From Bacteroidota bacterium (GTDB lineage: Bacteria; Bacteroidota; Bacteroidia; B-17B0; Aurantibacillaceae), in NCBI GenBank assembly GCA_016185125.1, contig JACPOC010000002.1, forward strand, positions 1 through 64,000: a stretch of 64,000 nucleotides of DNA, given 5' to 3'. The notes below the pieces were generated by a model. It was not told the origin of the DNA and did not search any database. It saw only the letters and a program-made list of their open reading frames with translations. Below, in pieces: positions 45,220-54,161 of this stretch. Numbering within the stretch: the stretch's first letter is position 1; every line of letters begins with the position of its first letter. A program made the position numbers and the translations under genes.

Positions 45220-46872
45220 TTATACGTTTATAGCAGAGTCTTCTTTAAAAACGCGGTTTAACCGTTTTAATAAAAGCATCATGATTAAGAAGGCAAACAT
45301 GAGTAAAGCAAAGTTGAGCCAGAAGTAATTAGCTTTATTATCAAACTTATCCCAATTTTTTGCAAGCACGCCGCTCAATTTATTTCCAATAGAAGTAGCA
45401 AGCTGCCAGCCGCCCATCATTAAGGCGGTTAACCTTACCGGCGCTAACTTTGATACCATAGATAAACCCATTGGGCTTAGCAAAAGTTCGCCTATGGTAA
45501 CCACGCCATAACATCCTATTAACCACCAGGCACTTGCTTTTTGCGCGCCATTATTAGTATAATGCACCGCGCCCACCATTACCAAGGTAGACAAAGCGCT
45601 TATCAATAATCCGTAAGTTATTTTAGTTGCGGTAGTAGGTTCTTTTTTTCTTCTTCTCATAAAAGCGAAAAAAGCAATGATAAAGGGTGTGAGTAAAACT
45701 ACAAAGGCTGGATTTACAGATTGAAAAATTTCGGAGTTTAATAAATTTACCGACTCGCCCTCTTTGGGAATATGTTCGGTCGGGATGTTTTTAAAATAAA
45801 GCGGATACCCAAGTTCTTTTTTATTTTTACCTTCTGTATTTTTTATAGGCCTGAATTGATCATCTACAACATTTACCTCTTGTTTAACCACTTGCAGGTT
45901 TTTTGACGAGCCCATAAATTCAGCAACAGGAGCTATTGGTGCCGGCATTTCGCGGTTGGTGTAAGATTCGGCATAGGTTGTTAAGGCGGTGCCATTCTGT
46001 TTAAAAATTGCCCAAAATAATATTACAATAATAAAAATGGTAAACATGGTTCCTAACGGTTTACGCTCTTGGGCATTAGCGCTTTTATAAATTGAAGCGT
46101 AAAAATATATAACCGGAATGCAAAACATAAAAAAAGCATCTGTACTATCGCTTCCAAAAACAGTACCCGGAATAAACCAACCCATAATAGAAAAGCCAAC
46201 CCCTACTAATAATACTTTTATAAATTGAATTAAAAAAGGTTTGTCCTCGGGCTTTGGTTCTTTCCGCACATCTACATGCTTATAATGCTTCATGCCCAGC
46301 CAAAAAGTAATAACCCCTATAAACATTCCAACGCCTGCTGTTATAAACGCGCCATTCCAGCCAATTTTATTGCGCATAAATGCCGCTACAAAATTACATA
46401 TAAGAGCACCCACGTTTATACCCATGTAAAAAATATTATAGCCGGTATCTTTATTGTGCTTGTATTTTGGGTTGTTGTAAAGGTTGCCTAAAAGGGTGGC
46501 AATGTTAGGTTTAAAAAACCCGTTTCCAACAATCATTACAGCCAGGGCCGTATAAAAAGCCCACTTTTCGGGAATAGCCAGCATACAGTACCCTATGCCC
46601 ATTAAAATGCCGCCCAAGGTTATAGAAAAACGATAGCCTAATTTAAGATCGGCCAGCAAGCCGCCCATAAACGGAGTGAGATAAGCAAGGGCAATAAAAG
46701 TGCCGTAAATATCTGAGGCGGTTGCGTTTTCCCAACCCATGCCGCCGGCTTTATTATCGGCTGTCATGTAAAGAAAAAAGATGCCGATCATTAAATAATA
46801 ACCAAAGCGTTCCCAAAATTCGGTGAAGACCAGGAAAAATAAACCTTTCGGATATTTGGATTCAGACATCAT
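45220..46872 (-). CDS. Proton-dependent oligopeptide (POT/PTR) transporter
   Basis: The 550-residue protein is an MFS member with about twelve or more membrane segments. The N-terminal ExxERFxYY motif (EFWERFGYY) defines the POT family, and KPNIATLLGNLY and YNIFYMGINVGAL fit its helix 4-5 region. It should import di- and tripeptides with protons. An insert of ~90 residues between helices (about 300-395, with NREMPAPIAPVAEF) is polar and probably exposed. The gene follows three small membrane-protein genes by 27 bases. Confidence 0.92.
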   Translation of the reverse strand: MMSESKYPKGLFFLVFTEFWERFGYYLMIGIFFLYMTADNKAGGMGWENATASDIYGTFIALAYLTPFMGGLLADLKLGYRFSITLGGILMGIGYCMLAIPEKWAFYTALAVMIVGNGFFKPNIATLLGNLYNNPKYKHNKDTGYNIFYMGINVGALICNFVAAFMRNKIGWNGAFITAGVGMFIGVITFWLGMKHYKHVDVRKEPKPEDKPFLIQFIKVLLVGVGFSIMGWFIPGTVFGSDSTDAFFMFCIPVIYFYASIYKSANAQERKPLGTMFTIFIIVILFWAIFKQNGTALTTYAESYTNREMPAPIAPVAEFMGSSKNLQVVKQEVNVVDDQFRPIKNTEGKNKKELGYPLYFKNIPTEHIPKEGESVNLLNSEIFQSVNPAFVVLLTPFIIAFFAFMRRRKKEPTTATKITYGLLISALSTLVMVGAVHYTNNGAQKASAWWLIGCYGVVTIGELLLSPMGLSMVSKLAPVRLTALMMGGWQLATSIGNKLSGVLAKNWDKFDNKANYFWLNFALLMFAFLIMMLLLKRLNRVFKEDSAINV

Positions 46873-46899
46873 TACATATAAATTAAAACCCGGTAAGTA

Positions 46900-47409
46900 T
46901 TAATGAAGAGACCGATTTGGCCTGTTCATATATTTTAAGTGGATGGCGTACATGCCAATAAAAACCAAATCAATAATAATGGTGAATATCATCATTCCAT
47001 AAGATTTTTGAGTTTCGCCGTTCATGCTAAAATTTAATCCGATAAAATTGGTAGCAATTTCGGCGGCTGCGTAAATAAAAAAACCTGCTTTATTTAAATT
47101 CCACATCATAATAACTCCCACTAAGGAAATAATATTTGTAAACATGCACATTAAAGATATCCGGCCAATCTGATGAAGAAAATCGGCGGGGTTGTCAATT
47201 TCAATGGCGGGATTAGTTTCCATTACTCTATCCATAATAAGCGCGGTGGTTTCTTCGCTCATGGCCAAGCAAAAAGAGCCGATGAGGTAAATGATAATCA
47301 TAATGCCGCACCAGATAAAAGAAAGAATGCATAAGATTTTTAAAAACTGAGGCTTTAACTCTTCCTTGGCAAGTTCGTTTGCAAAAGCATTGTTGGTGTT
47401 GTTTTCCAT
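46900..47409 (-). CDS. Small four-helix membrane protein, unknown
   Basis: The 169-residue protein has an acidic N-terminus and about four hydrophobic helices (ILCILSFIWCGIMIIIYLIGSF, ISLMCMFTNIISLVGVIMM, AGFFIYAAAEIATNFIG, MIFTIIIDLVFIGMYAI). No family is clear to me. It lies seven bases after the DUF2752-type gene and likely shares its transcript, with the peptide transporter after it. Confidence 0.65.
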   Translation of the reverse strand: MENNTNNAFANELAKEELKPQFLKILCILSFIWCGIMIIIYLIGSFCLAMSEETTALIMDRVMETNPAIEIDNPADFLHQIGRISLMCMFTNIISLVGVIMMWNLNKAGFFIYAAAEIATNFIGLNFSMNGETQKSYGMMIFTIIIDLVFIGMYAIHLKYMNRPNRSLH

Positions 47410-47416
47410 AATTAAA

Positions 47417-47800
47417 TTAAAATAGTAAAGGTAAAAATGCTAATAAAAAAGTACAAATGCTAATATGCACATCTGTTTTAATAAGCAGTGAATTTATTTT
47501 TTTTGATACAAAAGTATAATGCGCAATTAACAGTGTTCTTAATACAAATTGAAGAATAAAAAACAAAAACACATGCCATGAAGCCGGATTAAATTTTTTT
47601 CCTTCATCAAATTGAAAATGAGAATAGTGTGAAAATGCGCGGGAGAATCCGCAAGTAGAACATTCTTTTCCGGTAAATTGCTTTATGGCACAATTGATAG
47701 GGTGCACCGCGGGATAAAAAAAATAGGAATAGCCTAACACTACTCCTATTAAAATTAAAAAAACCCAACTGATGATGACATAAGCGGGGGTTTTTGACAT
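47417..47800 (-). CDS. DUF2752-type membrane protein
   Basis: The 127-residue product has about three membrane segments and the motif ECSTCGFSRAFSHYSHFQF, the CPxCGxxR-like signature of the DUF2752 family. The cysteines and conserved loop face one side; the function of the family is unknown. It sits in a tight cluster with the Gly-rich membrane protein upstream and the four-helix protein downstream. Confidence 0.8.
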   Translation of the reverse strand: MSKTPAYVIISWVFLILIGVVLGYSYFFYPAVHPINCAIKQFTGKECSTCGFSRAFSHYSHFQFDEGKKFNPASWHVFLFFILQFVLRTLLIAHYTFVSKKINSLLIKTDVHISICTFLLAFLPLLF

Positions 47801-47806
47801 AAAAAT

Positions 47807-48217
47807 TTACTGGGCCTTAGTGGTATCTGTTATTTCTTTTAACTGTTGAAGGGCTTTGTTTAATGAGTCCATTCCCCCAGCTTTTTCAAATTCGTGAGCG
47901 GCATCAACCATTGCGCCGGCCGCAAAATAAACCAGATACAGCCAATAGCAGGCAATAACAATACCTACCACCGAGCAAATTAAACCGCCAATTGCCATTC
48001 CCTTAGGGGCATTGGCTGCACCGGCCTGCTTCATGGCAAGGGCCGATAAAATAACGCCCACAATACCGGGTACTATAGCCCACATGCCCACACATGGAAT
48101 AAATGAAAAGATAGCTGCTAAAATACCGAGTACTAATCCGGCAATACTCATTCCTTTTCCAGCATTTGGATTGGATGGCGTTGTAGTTGTTGTTGTAGTT
48201 GTTGTGTTTTCTTCCAT
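47807..48217 (-). CDS. DUF4190-like small membrane protein
   Basis: The 136-residue product begins with a low-complexity run of threonines (encoded by ACA/ACT repeats) and then GKGMSIAGLVLGILAAIFSFIPCVG and NAPKGMAIGGLICSVVGIVIACYWL. These two Gly-rich helices resemble DUF4190 membrane proteins, which often occur next to DUF2752 genes. A short amphipathic tail ends the protein. It is the first gene of the - strand cluster. Its role is unknown. Confidence 0.7.
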   Translation of the reverse strand: MEENTTTTTTTTTPSNPNAGKGMSIAGLVLGILAAIFSFIPCVGMWAIVPGIVGVILSALAMKQAGAANAPKGMAIGGLICSVVGIVIACYWLYLVYFAAGAMVDAAHEFEKAGGMDSLNKALQQLKEITDTTKAQ

Positions 48218-48560
48218 TTTTTATTTTATTGATTTGTATTTTTTATAAAATTATTTACTTGAAAACGCAGGATATGTATCGGTTAAAAAAGACATATAAG
48301 CATTAACGCGGGCGCCCCATCTTATAGTGCCCACCAAGCGATGATGTTTAGGGTTAAAATTTGGGGGTTAGTTTGTTGCATGTTGTGTTTAATATTTAAT
48401 TAATAATAGGTGAATTTACCCTTTTTTATAAAAATTGTTAATTTTATTACATAAAGTTTTTAACAACCGTATATTAATCCTTCTTCAAGATAGGAATGAG
48501 GCCCATTTACACCTATTGGCATTTTTTAATAGAAATTTAGCTGCATTTATAGGGTTTTTC

Positions 48561-48840
48561 ATTTTTATATCCATTGTCGCATTTTTATATCCATTGTCGC
48601 GTTTTTATATCCATTAATGCGTTTTTATATCCATTGTAACATTTTTATATCCATTGTAGCATTTTTATATCCATTAATGCATTTTTATATCCATTAAAGC
48701 GTTTTTATATCCATTGTAGCATTTTTATATCCATTAATGCGTTTTTATATCCATTAATGCATTTTTATATCCATTAATGCGTTTTTATATCCATTAAAGC
48801 GTTTTTATATCCATTGTCGCGTTTTTATATCCATTTTCGT
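48561..48840. repeat. Fourteen 20-bp tandem repeats (iteron-like array)
   Basis: From 48561 to 48840 a 20-base unit repeats fourteen times without a shift. The core TTTTTATATCCATT is identical in all fourteen. The six-base linker varies but falls into few types (GTCGC, AATGC, GTAGC, AAAGC, plus A or G), and the last unit ends TTCGT. A degenerate unit lies in phase at 48861 and weaker ones at ~48505-48560. The period is close to two DNA turns. On the - strand, stops block the frames I checked; on the + strand some frames stay open for part of the array. The 747-base region 48218-48964 has no other clear feature. Confidence 0.95.
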
Positions 48841-48964
48841 GTCCTTCTAAATATTTTTAGATTTTTATATCTGTTTTTTTTTCGCGCTTCTTTAAAAGCT
48901 GTTAAATTATTATTGTTTTTGTTTTACAAAATAAATATGTTATTTTTATAAAAAAAAATAATAT

Positions 48965-49567
48965 ATGAGCAACCGACGACTAAAAATTGCAGTAAAATTT
49001 AGCCACCTCAACATCCTTAACAAAATAAAAAGGGCCACAGAACTTGCCGATGCTATTCACGATCATAAAACGGAGTTTAAACATCCGGTTCCTTCGCCGG
49101 CTACAATTAATAAAGCGGTTGAAGAACTTGATAAACAGAATAAATTAGCCGCTAAAGGTGGAAAAAGCGAACGTGCCGACAGGCAAGCGGCGTCAAATAA
49201 ACTTGATATTTTAATAATGGAATTAGCCCACTATGTGGAAAAAGTAGCCGATGGAAACGAAGAAATTATAAATAAAAGTACTTTTGAAATTAAAAAACGC
49301 TCGGTTCGCACGCAATTTGATTTTGAAGTAATTGTGCCCGATGATAGAGGCGTGGTAGAATTAAAATGTAAAAGAAGCATGAAGTCGGTTTATATATGGC
49401 AGTTTCATGATGGCGAAACTCCTGTTTTTAAAGAAGGTGCACGCGGCATAACCAACAGCGCAGTTATAACTAATTTACAAAGCGGCGTTACGTATTGGTT
49501 TAGGGTATTTATTGTAAGTGGCCAAAACGATACTATTTTGGGCCCTAAAGCGGCCACGGTTAATTAA
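48965..49567 (+). CDS. Unknown protein with FN3-like C-terminal domain
   Basis: The 200-residue protein has a helical, Lys-rich N-terminal half (ATINKAVEELDKQNKLAAKGG, RADRQAASNKLDILIMELAHYVEKVADGN). Its C-terminal ~85 residues look like a single fibronectin type III sandwich (VYIWQFHDGETPVFKEGARG, VITNLQSGVTYWFRVFIVSG). There is no signal peptide. The gene begins 124 bases after the 20-bp repeat array and is the only gene the array could control on this strand. No function is recognised. Confidence 0.7.
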   Translation: MSNRRLKIAVKFSHLNILNKIKRATELADAIHDHKTEFKHPVPSPATINKAVEELDKQNKLAAKGGKSERADRQAASNKLDILIMELAHYVEKVADGNEEIINKSTFEIKKRSVRTQFDFEVIVPDDRGVVELKCKRSMKSVYIWQFHDGETPVFKEGARGITNSAVITNLQSGVTYWFRVFIVSGQNDTILGPKAATVN

Positions 49568-49599
49568 CCAAAATACACCGCAATAAAATCTATTTTAAA

Positions 49600-49850
49600 T
49601 AAATTAAATTTTAAAAAACAGAAATGTATTTAATTAAAAAACAGGGTACGTACCTGTAAAACACAGCATATTAAGCGTTGCTTAAAATGTTCTTCTGCCA
49701 TAACGAAACTTGGAAATTTTGAGAGCAGGGGAACAGTGTAAAGTGGCACGCCAAACGGCGTGGCCTTTGCCTGTTTCTTCAATCTCTCAAGGTTCTTCCA
49801 AGTACCTGTTATGGGTTGAGCGTTACAGCATTGGTTCACGCCTAATTTTT
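49600..49850. other. GC-richer non-coding block with small stem-loops
   Basis: This part of the 337-base gap 49568-49904 is richer in G and C than its surroundings. It contains GGTACGTACC (a palindrome), TTAAGC-GTT-GCTTAA and CACGCC-AAAC-GGCGTG stem-loops. A 69-codon - strand ORF (49630-49839, MNQCCNAQPITGTWKN...) crosses it, but has no recognisable family and may be spurious. The block could be a remnant of a mobile or repeated element. Confidence 0.35.
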
Positions 49851-49904
49851 TTAATGAAACATCTTTAATGAACCTTAAGGATAATTACATTAAAAAACTA
49901 AAAC

Positions 49905-50483
49905 ATGAAAAAAATCATTTTAATTATTTGTACAGGGGTACTGGTATTAACGGGGTGTAAGCCAGAAAACAAGGTTATAAAAACCACAGCCCATAAAGAA
50001 GCTGAACAAAGAGCCGCAAAAGTTACTCAGCCCGCCGGATCTTGTTATTGCCAGCAAGGTATACCCGCACCCTGTACTACTGCTTCAGTTAATGTAGATA
50101 AATTTATGGAAGGAAATTCTTTGGTGTTTAAAACAATAACTTGGAGCAACTGTTCAGCCCAACCTGCAAATGGCGACCCTAATTGTAACTCTATATTATC
50201 TCCGGCTCCAACCTCAAGTTTAAAGTTATGCTGGTACGATTGTAATACGATTACTGCTACAATAACTAATAAACCACCCTGTTTACCTTGTTATCCGAAT
50301 AATTTTTGCATTCAACTAACTCCGGTAGTTCAAGGCAATGTTTATACTTTGCAGGGATATTATGATGCAACCTCCGAATTATTAATTCAAATGACAATTT
50401 CGGCAGATCCTAATGTTACAGTAAAATGTATTTCGGGTACTGGTTCTAATGCAACAACGTATGTATGCTATGGAAACTATTAA
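49905..50483 (+). CDS. Cysteine-rich hypothetical lipoprotein
   Basis: The 192-residue product has a lipoprotein signal (IILIICTGVLVLTGC, lipobox LTGC, Cys18). The mature part is rich in cysteine, proline and threonine (SCYCQQGIPAPC, LCWYDCNTI, PPCLPCYPNNFC) and should be an extracytoplasmic, disulfide-stabilised or Cys-binding domain. No family is recognised. The gene overlaps the following outer-membrane barrel gene by 14 bases, so the two are coupled. Confidence 0.75.
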   Translation: MKKIILIICTGVLVLTGCKPENKVIKTTAHKEAEQRAAKVTQPAGSCYCQQGIPAPCTTASVNVDKFMEGNSLVFKTITWSNCSAQPANGDPNCNSILSPAPTSSLKLCWYDCNTITATITNKPPCLPCYPNNFCIQLTPVVQGNVYTLQGYYDATSELLIQMTISADPNVTVKCISGTGSNATTYVCYGNY

Positions 50484-51165
50484 AAAAACATTTTTAATTT
50501 TCTTGTTAGCAATCTCCTCTTTTTCCTTTGGTCAAAAATTTGGGTTTTGCGCGGGTACAGCTTACAATACTATGGTAAAAAAGCCTAACCAATGGTTTCC
50601 GGTAAGCTATAGTTATTATAACAGGTTTTCGCCTTATGTAGGCTTTGTTTTCCGCGACTCCTTATGTAGGTTTGTTTTATTAAAAGCAAGCGTGTACTAT
50701 GTGCAACGAGGCATCCGCTATAACTATAAATTAGAATACCCGGGCGTTTACATGATTCACAGCGACCAAATTTTTACGCCTCATTATCTTTCTTTTCCTG
50801 TAAAGCTTAATTTTAATTATAAAAGTTTTTATATAGGCTTTGGCCTTGAAGGAAGTATTTTAATTACGGGTAGAACAAAAGTTACTACTAAAGAGTTTTC
50901 AGGTTTAGCGGGTAATTATTATGAAACTTCTTTTGATAACTGGGATAAAAAAGTATTTTATGCCGTTGATGCCGGCTATAATTTTAACTTAGGATATAAA
51001 ATTAAACAATTTGAGATTGATTTTAATATATTTCATGGCTTGCAACCTCCGCCCAAATTTTTTGTTTTTGCTTCGCCCAACTTTGAATTTCAATATCTTT
51101 ATCAGCAAACCTTTATGTTAGGATTAAATTATTACCCTCAATTTAAAAAAAGAAATAAAAGTTGA
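50470..51165 (+). CDS. Outer-membrane beta-barrel protein
   Basis: About 231 residues with a signal peptide (TFLIFLLAISSFSFGQ) and repeated amphipathic strands alternating aromatic and polar residues (FSPYVGFVFRD, SVYYVQRGIRYNYKLE, SFYIGFGLEGSIL), as in PorT-like small barrels. It probably sits in the outer membrane. ATG 50470 is preferred; ATG 50449 would add seven residues without a signal function. It is coupled to the lipoprotein gene by overlap, so the pair may work together. Confidence 0.7.
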   Translation: METIKKTFLIFLLAISSFSFGQKFGFCAGTAYNTMVKKPNQWFPVSYSYYNRFSPYVGFVFRDSLCRFVLLKASVYYVQRGIRYNYKLEYPGVYMIHSDQIFTPHYLSFPVKLNFNYKSFYIGFGLEGSILITGRTKVTTKEFSGLAGNYYETSFDNWDKKVFYAVDAGYNFNLGYKIKQFEIDFNIFHGLQPPPKFFVFASPNFEFQYLYQQTFMLGLNYYPQFKKRNKS

Positions 51166-51189
51166 GTATTTAAAAAAACATTAGTATTA

Positions 51190-51288
51190 GTGAAGCTAAC
51201 TTTATTTATAATATTAGTGTTTTTTTACTCTTTAACGTTTGCTCAACAAAACAAAATTGGTTTTGTTACCGGAATAGGATATCGCTAA
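51190..51288 (+). pseudogene. Truncated remnant of a second barrel gene
   Basis: A GTG at 51190 starts a 32-codon frame: a signal peptide (LTLFIILVFFYSLTFAQ) followed by QNKIGFVTGIGYR and a stop at 51286-51288. The mature start resembles the QKFGFCAGTAY of the intact barrel just upstream, so this looks like the 5' end of a duplicated paralogue cut off by the convergent M61 peptidase gene. It overlaps that gene's stop by four bases. Confidence 0.6.
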
Positions 51289-53009
51289 CTCATTTTCCAT
51301 AAGTTAAAGGCATCGTTTTTATTATTTTCAGCTTCAATATATTGCAGCACAGGATTAAAAAAATAGGTGTTTCCTTTTTTATCTTTACTTAAACTAAGCG
51401 TTTTAACTTGCTCGTTACTGTTAATGGTTAAACTAATTATTTCTTCGTTTAAAAAATACTGCAGCCATTGGCCGAAATTATTTTTTACCATAATTCCGTT
51501 AACAGCCAACACTTCATCGCCTGCAAATAAACCGGCCTTCCAGGCGGGAGAATAAGGCGCCACCAAAGTTATTTTTGCAAAATGCCCAACGTCCAGGGTT
51601 TTAAATCCAAAGAAATGCTCTGAGCAATTACTATTATTCTCTTTTAAAAATTCTATTCCTAAATAATTAAAACATTCTTTTAAAGGGGTTTCAAAATCGT
51701 TGGCGGAGTTAACATAGCTTGCAAAAAATTCTGAGAAATCAATTCCGCTTACTTCATTAACCAAATGGAGCACATCTTCTTCTTTATAACCTTTATTCAT
51801 TTTTCCGAAACGTGCGTATAAAAGCCTGCACACATCCTTTAAAAACTTGGTATTATGCGTTGCCTGCATGATTTTAACATCCAACATAAAAGCTATTAAG
51901 CTTCCTTCGTCGTAAATATTTGTTTTACGGTAAGGGCTTCCCGCAACATAGCCATCGAGCCAGGTTTCCCAACTGCTATCGGCCACGCTTAAATTGTAGC
52001 GTCCAAAATTATGAAAGTGTTTTACTAATCTTTCTTCAAGCGTTTTAAAATATTGCTTTTGGTTAAACACGGCGCAGGTTAATAAAAGTTTATCGCCATA
52101 ATAAGTGGTAAATCCTTCGTAAACATAACCGGTACGCGCGTAATTTTCTTTGGTGTAATCGTAAGGCAGCATTTCGGCGGGACGAATATATTTAATGTTC
52201 CAGGTGTGAAATAATTCGTGACAACTAACCCCCAGTATATCCTCATAAACCAAACCGGTGTTTATAGCATAACCCGGGCCAATGGCAATAACCGTACTTT
52301 TCTGATGCTCTACACCGTGATAAAATTTATGCGTGACTACCTGAAAAATAAAATGATATTCTGTAACCGGACAAGTGCCCCAAAACTCCAATTGCTTTCT
52401 TGTAAAGGCCGAAAAATCTGTTTTTATTTTTTCAAAATCAGGCTTGCATTCGCCAATAAAATGAAGGTGAAATTTAATATTTTCTATTTGGTAATAATCC
52501 GTTTTAATTTCGGCGCAGGCCACAAAGGGCGAGTCTACCAGCTCTTCATAATTCTGGGCAATGAGCGTTTGCTTATCAATTACCAGCGAAGTTGCAATTT
52601 TAAATGTTTCAGGAATGTTTAATTCTACCTGATGCTGTTCCTGCTCTCGTCCTTTTACTAAAAGGCAGCAATGCACAGGATTAACATAAAGTTGATTGGC
52701 ATCGGCAAAACAAGCCCCGGCGTTTAGTTCGGCCGCATAATAACTATAGGTTACTTTTATTTCGGAGCAATGTTTAGTGTCAACTTCCCAAAGATCTTTA
52801 GAAAGTTTTTTAAACTTAATGGCTTCGTTTTTTTCATTGAAAACATCAACGCGTTTTACATTCTTAGCAAAATTGCCAAGCTCGTAACGGCCCGGGCGCC
52901 AAGCGGGCAATTGAAGTTGAATTACGTTTGTATTAACTTTATCAATTATAAGATCAATATAAATATAATGGGATGCGGGATTTTTTTGATGCATTAAATA
53001 TTTAACCAT
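51285..53009 (-). CDS. M61-family metallopeptidase with PDZ domain
   Basis: The 574-residue protein has a beta-sandwich N-terminal domain, a zinc-protease core with the motif CHELFHTWN (HExxH), the YEGFTTYYGD segment of M61 glycyl aminopeptidase relatives, and a C-terminal PDZ domain (AGLFAGDEVLAVNGIMV). It likely cleaves peptides from the N-terminus. There is no signal peptide, so it should be cytoplasmic. The gene is divergent to the TPR gene with 39 bases between. Confidence 0.9.
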   Translation of the reverse strand: MVKYLMHQKNPASHYIYIDLIIDKVNTNVIQLQLPAWRPGRYELGNFAKNVKRVDVFNEKNEAIKFKKLSKDLWEVDTKHCSEIKVTYSYYAAELNAGACFADANQLYVNPVHCCLLVKGREQEQHQVELNIPETFKIATSLVIDKQTLIAQNYEELVDSPFVACAEIKTDYYQIENIKFHLHFIGECKPDFEKIKTDFSAFTRKQLEFWGTCPVTEYHFIFQVVTHKFYHGVEHQKSTVIAIGPGYAINTGLVYEDILGVSCHELFHTWNIKYIRPAEMLPYDYTKENYARTGYVYEGFTTYYGDKLLLTCAVFNQKQYFKTLEERLVKHFHNFGRYNLSVADSSWETWLDGYVAGSPYRKTNIYDEGSLIAFMLDVKIMQATHNTKFLKDVCRLLYARFGKMNKGYKEEDVLHLVNEVSGIDFSEFFASYVNSANDFETPLKECFNYLGIEFLKENNSNCSEHFFGFKTLDVGHFAKITLVAPYSPAWKAGLFAGDEVLAVNGIMVKNNFGQWLQYFLNEEIISLTINSNEQVKTLSLSKDKKGNTYFFNPVLQYIEAENNKNDAFNLWKMS

Positions 53010-53034
53010 ACATTAATTTTAGGTGATAAATGTA

Positions 53035-53042
53035 TATATTTG
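53035..53042 (+). promoter_or_regulatory. -7 box TATATTTG of the TPR gene
   Basis: A perfect TAnnTTTG octamer lies seven bases before the TTG start at 53049. An alternative TTG at 53040 lies inside the box and is therefore unlikely to be the start. No good -33 TTG is visible in the 39-base divergent gap. Confidence 0.45.
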
Positions 53043-53048
53043 AATTGT

Positions 53049-54161
53049 TTGAAAGCCTTACTTTCCCTAATATTTATACTCAATTTATTAAACGGAAGCG
53101 CCTATGTGCCCGATTCTTTGCTGCTCGTCTCGCAATCTTTAAATTCAGATACGGGGCGGGTAAATCTTTTTTATAAGGAGGGTTTTAATAACCGAACAAT
53201 TGATCCGCAGTATAGTTTTGATTGCGCCAGTCTTGCACTGCAATTTGCGAACAAAACAGGGCTTCCTTTTTACATAGCAAAAGCTAATAGTTTGCTTGGC
53301 GTTTTATATTTCCGAAAACACGCTCATTACAAAGCATTGGTATATCATAAAGATGCTTTGAGATTACGATTACTGGTAAATGATAAAAGAGGAATTGCCA
53401 TTACGCAAATAAATCTGGCTAATTTATATTCTGAACTAAAATATTATACACTTTCAGAATCGGCATACTTAAACGCTTTGAATATCAATAATGAACTGAA
53501 CGATGTTAAACAAGTAGGCGTTTGCTATCTCAATTTAGGGGTGTTGCATGCCGATCTAAAAAATTATTCGGTGGCTGAAGGTTATTTTAATAAATCGCTT
53601 GCCAATGCCCGAAACCGTTATGATTATGAATTGGAGGCCATGAGCCTTAATAATCTATCTGTAATTAATATTGAATCAAATAAACCCGAACAGGCCATTG
53701 CCAATTGCATTAACTCCATTAAAGCCAAAAGCCTTATGGATAATGAAATGGAAATGGCGGATAGTTATTTGAATTTGGCCTTAGCTTATTTTAAATTAAA
53801 TGATGCGCAAAACGTATTGAAAAATCTGCGTATTGCCGATAGTATCATTTTTAAATACGATTATACCAGCGCGAAATTAAATTCGCTTAAAATAAGCGCT
53901 GATTTTTATAAAAAGGAAAAAAACTTTGAGGCGGCGTTTGTAAATTTATCAAACTACTTGCTTTTAAAAGACAGTTTAGAAATAATGGAGAAGGAAATTT
54001 ATATAGAAAATGATTTTGTGGAGGGAGAACATACATTAACACCTGTAAAAAATAAAAACTATCGTTTTCCGTATTTGTATCTTAATGTTTTAATTGCTGC
54101 TTTAGTATTAACTTTTATTTTAATTTTTTTAAATATAAATGGCAAAGAAAGAGAAGGGTAG
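53049..54161 (+). CDS. TPR protein with C-terminal membrane helix
   Basis: About 370 residues with a signal-like N-terminus (LSLIFILNLLNGSAYV) and a set of TPR repeats (ALVYHKDALRLRLLVNDKRGIAITQINLANLYSELKYY, LNLGVLHADLKNYSVAEGYFNKSLANAR). A single transmembrane helix follows near the end (LYLNVLIAALVLTFILIFLNIN). In Bacteroidota such proteins usually continue into a kinase or a DNA-binding domain; here the protein ends five residues after the helix. It may be a truncated sensor or an independent scaffold. The 3' end overlaps the SUI1 gene by 23 bases. Confidence 0.75.
   Translation: MKALLSLIFILNLLNGSAYVPDSLLLVSQSLNSDTGRVNLFYKEGFNNRTIDPQYSFDCASLALQFANKTGLPFYIAKANSLLGVLYFRKHAHYKALVYHKDALRLRLLVNDKRGIAITQINLANLYSELKYYTLSESAYLNALNINNELNDVKQVGVCYLNLGVLHADLKNYSVAEGYFNKSLANARNRYDYELEAMSLNNLSVINIESNKPEQAIANCINSIKAKSLMDNEMEMADSYLNLALAYFKLNDAQNVLKNLRIADSIIFKYDYTSAKLNSLKISADFYKKEKNFEAAFVNLSNYLLLKDSLEIMEKEIYIENDFVEGEHTLTPVKNKNYRFPYLYLNVLIAALVLTFILIFLNINGKEREG

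Noticed and set aside
48435-48617. A 60-codon + strand ORF running into the repeat array
   Set aside because: It is interrupted by the 20-bp units, has no known family and loses its frame in the variable linkers, so it is probably a chance frame.
48561-48840. CRISPR array
   Set aside because: The 6-base linkers are far too short to be spacers and the units have no long variable part.
49600-49850. Integron attC site
   Set aside because: A GTTGAGC-type end is present, but I could not find the matching inverse core at a suitable distance.
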